Shown: positions 1 to 12,115 of the stretch, piece by piece
How positions within the stretch are numbered: the stretch's first letter is position 1
Layout of the letters: each line of letters opens with the position of its first letter
Source: Spodoptera frugiperda
Lineage: Eukaryota > Arthropoda > Insecta > Lepidoptera > Noctuidae
DNA: 64,000 bases
Direction of reading: 5' to 3'
Assembly: GCF_023101765.2 (NCBI RefSeq)
Contig: NC_064242.1
Location: 3,708,327-3,772,326, forward strand
Notes under the pieces: model-generated
Database searches by the model: none
The model's input: the letters and a program-made list of their open reading frames with translations, nothing else
Told to the model about the DNA's origin: nothing
Program-made: the position numbers and the translations under genes

Positions 1-292
1 CCGAAGATGTCCCCCTCTTCTCATGCGTGAGGGTATGGGTTCGAAACTTACCAACAGAGAGTATCAATGTGACTTTTCCGGGTTATATAATATATTCTTT
101 CTAAGATTACTTATATACCACTGACAAACGGAGAAGAAAAAAACATCGTGGAAGAAACCTGGGCTTATAATTTGTAATTATAAGTTTGAAATCGCGAACT
201 GTCATTGAGCAAGCGTGGTGAGTAATGCCCAAATCATCTCCATGCGAGAAGAGGCCTTTGGTCAGTAGTGGATACGTATAAGCTGTTGATGT
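1..292 (-). repeat. Family D repeat, reverse orientation
   Basis: Read on -: CCACTACTGACCAAAGGCC, TCTTCTCGCATGG, CACTCACCACGCTTGCTCAA, later TTGGTAAGTTTCGAACCCATA. Resembles the 3' region of lepidopteran LINEs; no coding portion remains. It may continue beyond base 1. Confidence 0.72.
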
Positions 293-599
293 GGTATATG
301 TGATTATCACAATACTCTATTTATATAGAGAAATAAAAAACATAAAGATAATATATGTATAACCGTGCTTTACATTTTTCCACCATCGTTCGGAACGTCA
401 TGTCATTAAAAAGAAAATGCAGTTGACTATGAAATTATATTTTCTTTTGTTCATAATTAAAGTTCCAACGGTATGACTAAATTATTTATATATTCTCTTT
501 TACATTATGTATGAGACAGCATGACATTCTCATCTCTTCTCCCTTTGTCTGATGATAAAATATATTATCGTTGCTGCTTTTATTATATTTTTCTGTACA
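293..599. other. AT-rich DNA, nothing recognised
   Basis: No coding signal or repeat seen. Confidence 0.6.
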
Positions 600-865
600 T
601 TTCTATAAGGGTGCTTTTGCACCAGAGATGTGAATGCTACGTTGCTATGGATGCGATTGGCACACATAGCATAGCACAGGTGGAAACGGACTCAGCTAAG
701 CAATGTTTTTGTATATGGAAAGATGCGTGCTATGGATGAGTGCTATGGATGGCTTCCTTACCTTCCTCGCATAACTACTTTGCTACATAGTATAGTATCA
801 GTGGAAACGGTCATTTAGTTTTATAGCTTAGCTATTACATCTTCGTACATATCAGATTTCTGGTG
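600..865. repeat. Family E MITE-like repeat
   Basis: AGGGTGCTTTTGCACCAG, CATAGCATAGCACAGGTGG, AAAGATGCGTGCTATGG, CAGTGGAAACGG and TAGCTTAGCTATTACATC. Shared with 11785-12115, partly in inverted sense. Many self-complementary GCTATG/CATAGC blocks suggest a foldback element. Confidence 0.65.
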
Positions 866-1894
866 GAAAATCACCCTTATGGTGAAAATGAAAAACAGTT
901 TTACATTTGCATAAGTTGTATTTCCAAACAATCATTATGTTAATACGGAATAGCGTACCCATTGTGGGCTCTAAAGTAACTAAAATTAATTTGAGAGTCA
1001 GCATTCTGCCATGGTTGCGCCGCCTTTATTTTTGATGAGCTTAAAAACTTTTATCATATTCAATGATATGACTTTTCCGTATTTATTTAAAGTTTGGTTA
1101 CAATAAAACTGGCCATTACTTTAGTATGTTATAAAAAAGACTCTTTACTTACACTCTAAGTAGCAGGAGCTCATTTGTAGACTTTATAGTATCTGAAAAG
1201 AAAGAAAAGTACTTTAAAGATTTTCGTACGAATTTTTTTTATAAATAATACTAGTTACTACTAAATGTGTGTCTGTCTATTAAAATAAGCTTTATAAAAA
1301 CTGAATTAAACACAATTTCCCTTGATACCATCGGGATTAAGCGCAAACATCTTAACAGAATGCCCCATTTATAATGTCAATACGGATTCTTGCTGCTCAA
1401 AGTCCGTAAATCTCACCCCCGATTAAACCCAATAAATAAACCTCGCGAAACTGCTATTCATCAATACAAACATTTTTACTTCCGAAGCAGTTCAAACCAG
1501 ATGAAGCTGGTTTCGGTGTCAATAGAGTTCGCGGTACTTCGGGGTACTTCGGCAATGTTCGGGGGTGAATCCGATGCTCGTTATTGCATATAACCTTTGC
1601 GGTTATTGCCTTATTGCTCTGTTCAGCTCTGATCCAACGACGTGGAACTTATGCTGAGCTATTTCGGGATCAGTGAGTCTTTTGATAGGGGACTACAGAC
1701 AGGCTTCAATGGTCCGGATCATGAAAGAAAGTCTGGATCGTTACTTTAGTTTATAAATATATTTTTTTCAAGTAATTTAGCGGACAAATTGTTTCAGGTA
1801 CTTATTTAATGGATAGGAACGTTATGGTTTTATTTGGGATAAATATTCTAAGATTGAATTGTTTCGTTCAACTAGACATACATACTAAAGCATT
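866..1894. other. Non-coding, nothing recognised
   Basis: AT-rich with one somewhat GC-richer patch near 1500-1580 (TCGCGGTACTTCGGGGTAC). No convincing ORF. Confidence 0.6.
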
Positions 1895-1965
1895 AACTGC
1901 TGAAAGAAAACTGCAAATTCTCCGCTAAGCGTTGGTCAGTAGTGACCGACGTAGCGGTTAACGTG
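1895..1965. repeat. Family H short repeat
   Basis: CTGCTGAAAGAAAACTGC, TCTCCGCTAAGCG and TTGGTCAGTAGTGACCG; inverted relative to 22165-22245. Confidence 0.55.
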
Positions 1966-3659
1966 TTAAAATATTTAAGATTAATTATTCAGACGTTATA
2001 ATACATTGTTACTAGTTGATAATGTTAGTTTTCAATACTACGTATACCTTTTGCTAAAACAAATACCGGCAGGTAATAGTTTTGCTGAACTGCTATTCAA
2101 CTTTGAAACTAATAAAGCTATTAGTTCTAACTATTTCCGAGAGAATAAAGAACAAATTAGAACGTATGCATATTAAAAGTATAAAAACTAAATATAAAAA
2201 TGGCACCACAGTGCATTCTGAGAACATTGGAACATGTAATGTTAGGATTGCATGTGAACAAGTTTTTATGTCTACGGCGAAGTTGCAATCGAAACAGTGT
2301 GCTTCAATCGAATTTTTACCGATAATAGTTTGATATTTTTTCAAAAAAAAAGGTTTGACCACTATTTTTCAGGTGGTATAAAAGTAATATCACGTAATAT
2401 TTTTTTGTCATTAACTAAAAAATCACGGTTTTCTCTAAACCCGCAGCCCACTGCTACGTCGCCGTGTCTACGCACATGATGAGTCCCTCTATGATTCGAA
2501 ACTAGTAGAGCTTTCCTCCATTAATAAAGTGTGTAAACTGTGATTTTTAATTTAATCACGTAATGAGGTTAGCTAAACAAAAATTCAGATCGGAAGCGTA
2601 AGACATAATGAAAACATCCCGAAACAATATTGAGTTCAGACATTCAGTTTACTAACAAACTGTCAGCTGAACTCTCGTTACGAAATAACTGACACATTTC
2701 CCATCAACTCATTCAAAAGAACATGTCCTAGATATTCCTCTGATTGACATAACGAACTGTTCTGGACCTGTGCAGAATCTAGGCTGAATTCCAGGTATTC
2801 CTAATTAATAGACACTTGTTATTGTCTAGGGGACTGATGGTTGCCTGACAGGTTGGGCGTAAATTAATGTTCGATGCTTGAGTCGGTGAACAATTGACAA
2901 TCTACGTCGGTGTTGTGATTGTTCGAGCTAGAGTAGGGCAAATTAGATGATATATGTACTTGCCTATTGAAGTACGGTATGTTATATACATAGGTATCTA
3001 TCGTGCGTGAATGGTAGCTACTTGTGTGGGATATGTATGGGGGATATGTTTAAATAAATAGGCGTAAATAATGGTTACAGAGAAAACATCTAAAGTTGTT
3101 ATTAGGTACATATTATTTTTATGTTTTTCGAATAGATACAATAAAAACGTATTACATAAAGTAATTCAAAATGGTACTTCCATTTTACATAATTTGAATG
3201 TCACCTATGTATTTAGATTTTATATATTGTGAGTTTTCCTTGTTGTGTTGTAAGTGTGAACATAAATAAATAAATAATTTAATCAACTAACAATGTAAAT
3301 AATATGCACAAAAAATCTACATTATTTCAGCTCGTTTATTTCTATTTCAAATAAAATTTTGAGTAAGGAAAATTCGTATGACGTAGGTCGCGTTACCCAT
3401 TATGTCCTACATGTCAATGGGTCCCACATATGTATAACATATTATGCGCCCTCTGTCGAGTACCTGGGGCACTTACCTCGCTACCGGCCAATTACCTATG
3501 AGGAAAACTCCAAAATACCAAAATAGATTTACTGAATGAACATGTAAGAATGTTATTGTGTTATATGTCAATTGAATACCACAAAATACATTTTCATATA
3601 AAATTTTGCTAAGACCATACACACTTTCTTCACACTGTCTTTAAGTAGTCAGAACCGCT
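1966..3659. other. Non-coding, nothing recognised
   Basis: Short overlapping open frames on both strands near 2082-2480 lack protein-like composition. A GC-richer patch lies at 3380-3490. Confidence 0.6.
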
Positions 3660-4169
3660 GTAGTTCGTAGTGCGTAGTTCATTCTGAGTAGTTCGTATTG
3701 CGTAGTTCGGGTTGCGTACGTTGTATTGCGTAGTTCATAGTGCGTAGTCCGAAGTGCGTAGTTCGGGTTGAGTTGTTTGGTTCGCTTAGTTCGTCGTTCG
3801 GAGTGCGTAGTCCGAGTTGCGTAGTTCGGTTTGTGTAGTTCGGTTTGAATTGTTTGATTTGCGTAGTTTGTAGTGCGTACTTCGGTTTGCGTAGTCCGGA
3901 GTGCGTAGTCCGGTTTGCGTAGTCCGGGTTGCGTAGTCCGGTTTGCGTAGTCCGGAGTGCGTAGTCCAGGTTGCGTAGTCCGGGTTGCGTAGTCCGGGTT
4001 GCGTAGTCCGGTTTGCGTAGTTCAGGTTGCGTAGTCCGGGTTGCGTAGTCCGGGTTGCGTAGTTTGGGTTGCGTAGTTCGGGTTGCGTAGTTCAGGTTGC
4101 GTAGTCCAGATGGCGTAGTTCACGTTGCGTAGTCCGGAGGGCGTAGTTCGGGTTGCGTAATTCGGGTTA
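3660..4169. repeat. 14-bp minisatellite, about 36 copies
   Basis: Tandem array with consensus near GCGTAGTCCGGGTT. Each unit keeps a GCGTAGT core followed by a variable TCxxGTT or CCGxxTT half. Early units (3660-3900) are diverged, with TTCG and TTTG forms and irregular lengths. The centre (about 3890-4060) is most uniform, with CCGG, and the right end degenerates again. The array is far richer in G and CpG than its surroundings. There are no spacers of CRISPR type and no coding reading. Confidence 0.95.
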
Positions 4170-5300
4170 TAAAATTGTAGACCACACTATACACTATGGA
4201 TACATTTGTCATTTAAGTGATTTGATTTGAAATTAGTAGTTCCTTGTCTAAAAAAATATTTTCCTCACTTACTTAGCTTCTTATATTTCTAGCAATAAAT
4301 ACTAAGTAGAATAAACTTTAAATACCCCTATCCTAAAAATGTGTATGTACTACTAGAAACAGGCTAAAAGTTGTCCAAAGCCTGTAGAGCCATTATCTCG
4401 TAAAGTTCAAGTACAAGGTTGTTCTGTGGATGTGTGTCAAGCGAGTCTGGCCCTTGACTCCGCGCCCAATTACAGAGCTCACATCGAGGCGATACTCACT
4501 CTAACGGGTGTATTTTAAGTAAATTATTTTAGGTTTTATGTGTATTGTTTTAGAGTTGGTGTTTGGATTGTAGGTTAGGGTTTATAGGATACATAAAGAT
4601 ACGAAAGTACTAAGTTATCTTTTAACAAAGTCTAGATAATGTCAATTTTGTAGCTTCTTTGAATCTTTCTGACTTTTAATTTAACATATAGATTTTTTAA
4701 TAGATTTTGAACCACATTATCAAAAGATTTAAAGTGCTACTTGAGAGATGTTAGGCAAATATTTCTCTTATATACAAATCAGTAGTAACATTTCAATAAC
4801 ATATAAAAAAGACTGCTAAAAGGAAATAAAATTCAACTTGTGATCCGGCCGAAGTTAAATAAAAACAAGATCAGAAAAAGTCTTCACTATGTCGAGGAAG
4901 TTCCCGAAGAATCTCCAGTGGGCCAATTACAGACAAGCTTATCGAATCGACGCGAGTCAACATAGCATACTTTTTGTTGGACAACTGCAAGATGGTACCT
5001 ACAACTTTTAATAACATGATTTTATATGTTTCGATTTGTGAGTGTCCTTGTTGTTTTTTAACATTTGAGAAGTGAATTTGAAGTTGGTAATGACCATAAT
5101 GTGAAAGTCCAGCGATTTTTGGATATTGAAATATGTGATTTTTTGGTGGATGTATGTTGCTTATATATATTATTGACTTGAAAAACGATTTCTGAACAAC
5201 AAGATGGTTAACTTTTTGCCGTTTACGTTGTACTAGAGTAAAAAATCATTACGTAAAATCGGATTTTACGAATCGATCTGAATCTGAAACACCAGATTTT
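4170..5300. other. Non-coding, nothing recognised
   Basis: AT-rich unique sequence without an ORF over 60 codons. Confidence 0.6.
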
Positions 5301-5524
5301 TAAGCAATCGCCGCGGATCATGGACATCCGAAATACCAGAGGCGTTACAAGTGCGTAGCCGGCCTTTTGGGGGTTAAGAATTTAAGGGTGGTTGTGCATT
5401 CGGGGATTGGGAAGATTGGAAGGGGGATTGGACCTCGTTGTTTCACGTTGGTTTTTTGCGAGGCCGTGGTATCACCCCGGTCGAGCCGGCCCATTCGTGC
5501 CGAAGCATGGCTCTCCCACACTTA
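5301..5524 (+). repeat. Family B interspersed repeat
   Basis: Blocks in order: TAAGCAATCGCCGCGG, ACCAGAGGCGTTACAAGTGCG, TTTTGGGGGTTAAG, CGAGGCCGTGGTATCACCCC, CCATTCGTGCCGAAGCATGG, CTCCCACACTT. An abundant lepidopteran repeat; I cannot assign a class (no ORF, no clear terminal repeats). The first ~40 bases of the family are missing. Confidence 0.88.
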
Positions 5525-6371
5525 TTCGTTCCGATGACTTACAATGAGGCGAGGAACGAGATTTAACACATCAACTAAATTATTGACCTGTGTCACCACA
5601 AATTATACAGACAAATTCTATCATCCGATTCGCAAAAAAGATAACTCATAATCTTTGCGAAGGTACAATCAGGGACAATGCAAGATGGCTGAATACGCAA
5701 AACGGTGAGTCCATGGACTGGACAATATCTGACTTATCTCCGATTTAGTTGGGAATCTATTGTGCCCGCATTACATTTATATATCGGATCGCCAGCATAA
5801 TCCGCTTGTCGTAATGTATTCATGAGATATTTCTGGAAGATGTTTATTTCTATTATAACTTTTTTCTATGAATTCCTTTTGGTGGGCTTAGCTTTATTGC
5901 TGTACCAATTTGGGTTTTATTGATCTGAGTATTAGTGTTAGAAAATTCGATTTAATTTCCAGATTCAATTAGTCAAAACTTGTGGATAATTCCAAGGGCT
6001 TGTGGAAAACCTATGTTAGTTTATTATCTACATACAACGTTATTTTAAGCTCGGTTATATAGATCTACAACTGGACATAATGAAGGTCTCTAGTTAACAC
6101 ATACCTTGGTACAGATTCTAGACCCATTTTCAGGTTCAACCTAAGAATAGAATCACTTGTACGAATAACAACCCTTGTAACATGCACCTCTACAGTGTAT
6201 CGTTTTCAGCCCGGTATAGTTAGCCTCAATTAGCCCCCGAGGTACAACGCGAAAGCTACTGAGAGGTCAGAAAGCAAAGGTTTCATGTAACATCCTTCCA
6301 AAGTTGTTATAACACAAATTGTTGAATTGCCAAGTTGTTTAAATAAGATAAACAAGAAGATAACATCATCA
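5525..6371. other. Non-coding, nothing recognised
   Basis: AT-rich unique sequence. Confidence 0.6.
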
Positions 6372-6480
6372 GCTTATAAGTGGCCACTGTTGACCAAATC
6401 CTCTTCTCACATGAAGAAGGTTTGAGGATTAATCACCACGCCTGAGACTATAAAGTCTTCAAAGTCTCGACGTGATTTAG
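6372..6480 (+). repeat. Family D repeat, partial
   Basis: CTTATAAGTGGCCACTGTTGACC, CTTCTCACATGAAGAAGGTTTG, GGATTAATCACCACGCC. About 110 bases of the family start. Confidence 0.72.
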
Positions 6481-7667
6481 TAAGTAATATTACTCTTTTT
6501 TAGGGTTTCGTATTGAATAAATACTTAAAGAGGATACAGGGGCTGAATATTAAAATTGTTTTATATTTTTATAAAATATATCTTCATAACACCCCTAGTT
6601 GAGAGAAATCAACGTGAGTTGCGTACCTTCCAGCTCAAGTGGCATTTTGCGTACAAAGAGCACAATTGTGCCCCGTAATAACAGCTCGCCTTCACTATAA
6701 CCAGTGACAACAAAGGATGACGTAACACTAACAAATGAGGATGTACTCGTAAACTTTACATTTATGTATGTTTATGCATGTATGTATAGTAAGTAGGTTT
6801 ACTTATAGGAACACTACGTACAGGAGCCCAGGAGTACAATGAATCGGTTCCGAGTGTACGTTGTTGAAAAGTATAAAAATGTTAAGTAAAGTATGCGATA
6901 AGTTTTCGGGATTAGGATTTCAAAGTCCAAATTTTAAGGTGTTTAGATATTATATACCTTTAGTTTCATTTACGATTTTTTTAAGATAGTTTTTGTTTGA
7001 ACTTTGTTTTACTTGGAATTAAAATAACGAAAACAAAGATAATCTACATGTCTGAAACCATAAACACATGCATTAAGGGTGTCTCAACAAAATACAAAAA
7101 ACAAAATAAAAGTAGACAAGGATTTGTAACACGTGGCGTTTTGTAATTTCCCCACGGGAAAAACTCGTGAGTTTTTACATGTATGTAAACTTTTAAGAGC
7201 AAATTCGCATCCTGGCCACGATAAGGGTTAAGCGAGTGTGGTATAGCTATGACTACGTAAGAGATTGGCTTGCAATCTCTCAGCGTATATGTATTATTCA
7301 TAGTTTCAATGCACTTAGTAACTCTCCTATGGTTCTGGTTTCCTAGTACTTACATACATGAACGTGTGAAATTGATAGCGATTTATGTGTTTGCAAATGG
7401 GTGTTCACTTTCAATGTTTGCTGTTTCTTCGTTTATTTTCGTTGAAAGATTGTTATGAGGATTTGCTTTCTGCAACAGTAGCATTGTGATGGATGGTTGG
7501 AACTTTTTGTTTTAATGCAATCATATTTAGGTCTAACTTATCTTATATCTTATCTAGTTAGTGTTTTAGGAAAAGATGACAAATAGTCTCTTCTTAGCAT
7601 ATGATAGAATATGTAACCAACAATTCCAGCGACTTTAGTCAAAGGCCAATCAACACATAGACTGTTT
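6481..7667. other. Non-coding, nothing recognised
   Basis: Opposed short frames at 7044-7301 (-) and 7270-7458 (+) have no recognisable domain. Their amino-acid composition follows the local AT bias. Confidence 0.55.
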
Positions 7668-7850
7668 AAGTGCGGGAGAGCCAGGCTTCGGCACGAATGG
7701 ATCGGGCCGACCGGAGTGATACCACCGCCTCACAGAAAACCGACGTAAAACAACGCTTGCTTTGCGTTTCGTTTGTAACGCCCCTGGTGTTTCGTTTACT
7801 TACCATCAGGTAATCCGTCTGTTGATTTGCTAGTTTATACCATACAAAAG
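7668..7850 (-). repeat. Family B repeat, reverse orientation, internally deleted
   Basis: Reads AAGTGCGGGAGAGCCAGGC (complement of the family end) through CCGGAGTGATACCACC. It then jumps from CGCCCCTGGTGTTTCG to TTACCATCAGGTAATCC, the complement of the family start. The middle of the repeat is lost. Confidence 0.83.
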
Positions 7851-9600
7851 ACTGCTAACGATCGATGCAGTGACACAGTTCGTTCATTACGTCGACATTT
7901 ACTGATACTAATTTGACATATACTACAAAGGTTGTGACTTCCAAGCCTTGCCCGCAAAGACAAACAGTAGCATTGGTGTCAAAGGCTTTGCTTTGTCTCC
8001 CTGTGGTTTAGTTTCCTTTGCTTCATCATCATAGGCCTACACTTCGCTTACCTGGATCAAATAGCTTTGGTTGATAGTAACAAACACATGTTGTGAAATT
8101 AATTGAATAGCATTGAATCAATTTCATAATTGAAAGTCATTCTTACATCTGTAAAGGTCACCTATTTTTAGTTATGTGAATTTTTCTTCAAACCGATAAA
8201 AGCGTCCACACCATTTAGTCCAGACGTCTTACAAATACCCTTCACTTCAAGGCAACCTATTCTACATTTCAAGTTGTAAAAAGAAATCGGAAATTCATCG
8301 ACAATCTCTCGGAAGTAAAGCTTTTACAATCTAAAGTGCCGAAGCGATTTCAGACGTTGACACACTACAGAATGGTTGGAAGGAGGGACCAGATCAAATC
8401 GCTTTTAAACTACATCTCCGTCCCAGGACGATATGCATACAAAATGTAAGTTATTTACCCCATACAAAAGAATCGATTTTGTAGTTACTATCGCTGTCCT
8501 GTACTTTGTATGTTAACAGTACACCTGTAACAAGATTGTTGATTTTTTGAAATTGCTTCGTACACACTTTTATAAAGCAATTTTAGTAACGTTTTAGTAC
8601 AATACCTGTCTTGCTGTATGCAAGCAAAATACAAAATCGGCAAAAAGCAAAAAATCAATGCTATAATAATTACCTATGTTAACAAAACAATCACGGTTTA
8701 CTAACTTATATTAATGGAGAAAATATCAAAGAATGTTTTAGTTAATTTAGTACGTCTCATGATAGTTATTATAAAAATAATTACCTACGGCTTTATGCAG
8801 CAGTTAAATCAAAACTACTAAATAAAATTGAATACCAAAATACGTGTAATTTATTAACATTAAGCATGAAATAGCAAAACAGAAACCTTTAAATATTAAA
8901 CCAGGTTGCTAGTAAACAATATTTAAGACACAACGCCCACGGCGACGAAGAAATTAAGTGTCATGTGCAACGCTCTCAGAACTTACGCCGGAATCACTTA
9001 TGTTCTAAACTTTGTACGCAGCCTGACGGCAATGTACAGACGTAATTGGACTTTAAAATTAGGATCTTGGTTTCATATTACTTTGATACGTACGTGTAGT
9101 TTAAGATGAAAATTGCTTGGCATTGGTGTAGAGCATTAGATTTAATATTACTATGATGCTTTGACTAAATATGTCTGGTTTTAGTTCGGTCTTCAGTTTA
9201 TACAAAGTATTAGGTACCTATTGAGTTTAGGTCCACAAATTTTCGAGTTCATTGGTAGCCAATGGCTGCCCAACGTTGCATACTGCTCATGAATATGAGT
9301 CTAGTAACTAGTAGAGAGTAGAGCCTCTGTCCAAAAGGCCACGTGAGTAAGCCGTATATTTCAATCAACTGAGTTCAAAATTCTTATTTTGCAAACGGAG
9401 GCGGAGTGTGGAACTGTTATGGTATGGTTATTCGATTATAAGCACACTTCCTACTACTACGACTTTGGAAGCCAAACGAAATAATAAATGACAGTCTGTT
9501 GATCAGTACTCTAGTGAAGCTATTGTCTCTTTCCAATATGTTATTTCTATTCTTAAATAGTTAACTAAAAAGAATACGTACCGTTCGAAAAAAGATATAT
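7851..9600. other. Non-coding, nothing recognised
   Basis: AT-rich. A slightly GC-richer patch at 8330-8450 is stop-interrupted in the frames I checked. Confidence 0.55.
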
Positions 9601-9833
9601 GCAACATCACGCCTTTTATCCCCGAAGGGGTAGGCAGAGAAGCACATTACGGCACGTAATGCCGCTATACAATGTACACCTACTTTTCACACTTTGTGAC
9701 ATATGAGCGAGCGAGGTGAGCTAATTGCCATATACTGGGCACAATTCCAGACTCCGTGCAACTACTGAGATTTTTTTTAAAAACCGAAAAAAGCCCAGTA
9801 ATACTTTGCCCGACTCGACCAACGAGGCAGTCG
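9601..9833 (-). mobile_element. Family C tRNA-derived SINE with tRNA-like head mostly deleted
   Basis: On + it starts with CATCACGCCTTTTATCCCCG and passes through CACGTAATGCCGCTATACAA and GGGCACAATTCCAGACTCCG. It continues with GAAAAAAGCCCAGTAATACT and ends CTCGACCAACGAGGCAGTC. Read on -, the 5' end is a tRNA-like GCCTCGTTGGTCGAG (A-box type). About 60 bases that should follow and carry the B box are missing, joined precisely at TTTGCCCGA/CTCGACC. A known noctuid SINE type. Confidence 0.85.
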
Positions 9834-10885
9834 TAAAAAGATCTATGTACGTATTTCTAACCCTTCAGGGAATAAAAGTACCGTGACAATATGTCCCACA
9901 GTAAAGACGGTCCTTACACTCAACTACTGACCAAGTACAAAGCGATATTAAATTCTTGTCGCCTTACGTGCAGTTTTGACGACTCTGTACAGCTATTTCA
10001 ATACTCGGTTGAAGTTTTCTCCACTTTTACAAGTGACTTTTATTGCTTGGAAATCCATTGAATGAAATATGTTGAGAGTTGTGGAGAACAGTATTGTATT
10101 ATGTTGTATCTTGATATATGTTTTCTTCGTATACGAGTGTCGACAGTGTTTGATTTTATATAACTGGAACAAGTGTTTTTGTGAACACGGAATATCAGCC
10201 AATGACTTCTTTGATGGTCGACTTTTGGTGGGATGAGTCTTACTGACTAAAAACGCTACCCTGTAACTACTCCTGTTTCGAGCTAGAACCTCAGTCACTC
10301 GGTAGGTAGACCGCAGGTTCGTGTTTTAATGCCGATTTCAACAATCGTTTTCAATCCAAAATCCATTTGACATTAGTTCTATAGAGTTTCTATCAAAAAT
10401 GAAGATCGATTCAAAGATTTTGGATTAAGATCGGTTATCGAAATTGGCAGTTAATGGGTACTTACGACTACGGATTACGGATAAATCCAGATAAGGTTAC
10501 AAATTCTTCTTTTTCAAAAATAGCACCAACGATAAAAAGGTACTTAAAGAAGAACAATCGTAGCTATATTTAAATCACAAAATGAGGAACTTCAGTAGCG
10601 ATAATCTGCCACCACAATGCAACAAGACAACTTACTTTCTCTTGACAATATACGTAGCTCTGTTCAGTACGCAAACTTTAAGACAATGAGATGAGACACA
10701 GTCTTTTGTTATTATCTTATCCTGGTATTAAATTATATCAGAACTTAAACAGTATTTTGTACCGGATTTAAACTAGTTTCATAAAGTTTTTGTGATAAAT
10801 AGTGATTTTATCTTGAGATTGTTTTGTTTTATTTATTTGTGGAGGTTTATTTTAATAAAACAGGCGTAGGGACTGTGACAGGCCG
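9834..10885. other. Non-coding apart from one family A relic
   Basis: A 101-residue - frame at 9993-10298 overlaps the family A relic at 10188-10318 and is not protein-like. Confidence 0.55.
10188..10318 (-). mobile_element. Family A fragment, diverged
   Basis: Recognisable blocks: AATATCAGCCAATGACTTCT, TCTTACTGACTAAAAACG, TACTCCTGTTTCGAGC and CTCGGTAGGTAGACCGCAGG. An old copy with internal loss. Confidence 0.7.
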
Positions 10886-11027
10886 CGGAAGACCTGACGG
10901 GTCTCCAGCTCGAAGAGCAGTTGTTTGGACGGGGTGGTTTTTAGTCAATAACTGTCTGACTCTACCTCTCGTCTCACGCAAGATGGTAGAAGTCATTGGA
11001 TGATTCCCCCTCCCCCTCAAAAAAAGA
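10886..11027 (+). mobile_element. Family A retroposon, only copy on the + strand
   Basis: Reads in the opposite sense to the others: GCGGAAGACCTGACGGG, AGCTCGAAGAGCAG, ACGGGGTGGTTTTTAGTCA, AGAAGTCATTGGATGATTCC, then CCCCTCAAAAAAAG. Confidence 0.82.
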
Positions 11028-11344
11028 TATAATTACAGGAGGTTTTGATAATATAAACAACTTCAAATTCGGTAAGGTTTATTTTGTAACATTTTCACCT
11101 GTATCGCAGTTTTTTCCAGTTACTCTATGATCAAAACTAGCTCACAACTAATATTAGTTAATTTAGCGTTAAGTAATACTCAGAACCACTCATTCACTAA
11201 CATACTACATGTTCTATTACACTACACTAAAACGACCAACTTTACCTAGTCCCAAACAGACTCAATGACTCATGAACGAAGATAGACATCTCAATTACTC
11301 TTACATATTGCGACTGGTACACATAGTTGCACATCAAGCGATAC

Positions 11345-11435
11345 ATGTCCAGTTTAACTTGGTCCCACTTTGTACGACCTTTCCGCATACTCGACGGTCA
11401 GTTTATACTGGTTTTGTATAGGTTGATGTGTGCGA
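11345..11435. repeat. Family G short repeat
   Basis: CCAGTTTAACTTGGTCCCAC, TTTGTACGACCTTTCCGC and GGTCAGTTTATACTGG match 55577-55660 closely. Only two copies seen here, so class is unknown. Confidence 0.65.
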
Positions 11436-11784
11436 ACTACTAAACCAGTCTGTCTACCATGCATTACAATTAGGACGTCCAATGGCAACGTCTAATTCAG
11501 GCTTCGTACTCCAGAACCCATTTATTAAGGGCTAATTGGTATCAGACACTGAAATTGGAACTGCTTTGTAATTCACTTCAATGCCACGCATGTATGGTCC
11601 TGTGACAAGCTTTGTACGACTATTGGAGTCCTGTTTTAGTTATGAGGTTAGGTTGAGGAGATATTTGGCGATGTCGAAAGTGTGAGTTTGTGTAAATACA
11701 CAAACTTTAAATGTAGTTGGGTTTACTTTATTTAGATCTACGGTGTTTTCGTCAATGTATTTTGTTGTCAATTTATTTAGGAAC

Positions 11785-12115
11785 TTCTTAGGGTGCTTTT
11801 CTAACAGAGATGTGCTATATAGCTATGCTACGAAGATGTAATAGCTAAGCTGTGAAACTATGAGACCATTTCCACTAATACTAAGCTATGTAGCTGTGGG
11901 AGGAAGATGCGTTAAGAAGATGCGCTGCCGCAAAGTAGCTATGCGAGGAAGATGCACAGTTCGAGTATATAGATAGCGGTGTATCGATAGTCCCTACTAT
12001 CCATAGCCATCCACAGCACACATCTTTCCATATAACAAACATAGCGTAGCTGAGTCCATTTCCACCAGTGCTAAGCTACGTGTACCAATGAATAAGATTG
12101 GTAGAAGCCAAACGC
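11785..12115. repeat. Family E MITE-like repeat, longer copy
   Basis: AGGGTGCTTTTCTAACAG, GCTACGAAGATGTAATAGC, ACTAAGCTATGTAGCTGTG, CGAGGAAGATGCACAG, CATCTTTCCATATAACAAAC, TTTCCACCAGTGCTAAGC and TACCAATGAATAAGATTGG. Dense in GCTATG/CATAGC self-complementarity. Confidence 0.7.

Noticed and set aside
2587..2596. AGATCGGAAG, matching the start of a common sequencing adapter
   Set aside because: Only ten bases match and the next bases differ; chance is sufficient.
3660..4169. Regular short repeats reminiscent of a CRISPR array
   Set aside because: Units abut directly with no unique spacers and the host is eukaryotic; it is a minisatellite.
7044..7458. Opposed 85- and 62-residue frames
   Set aside because: Composition follows AT bias, no motif, no supporting context.
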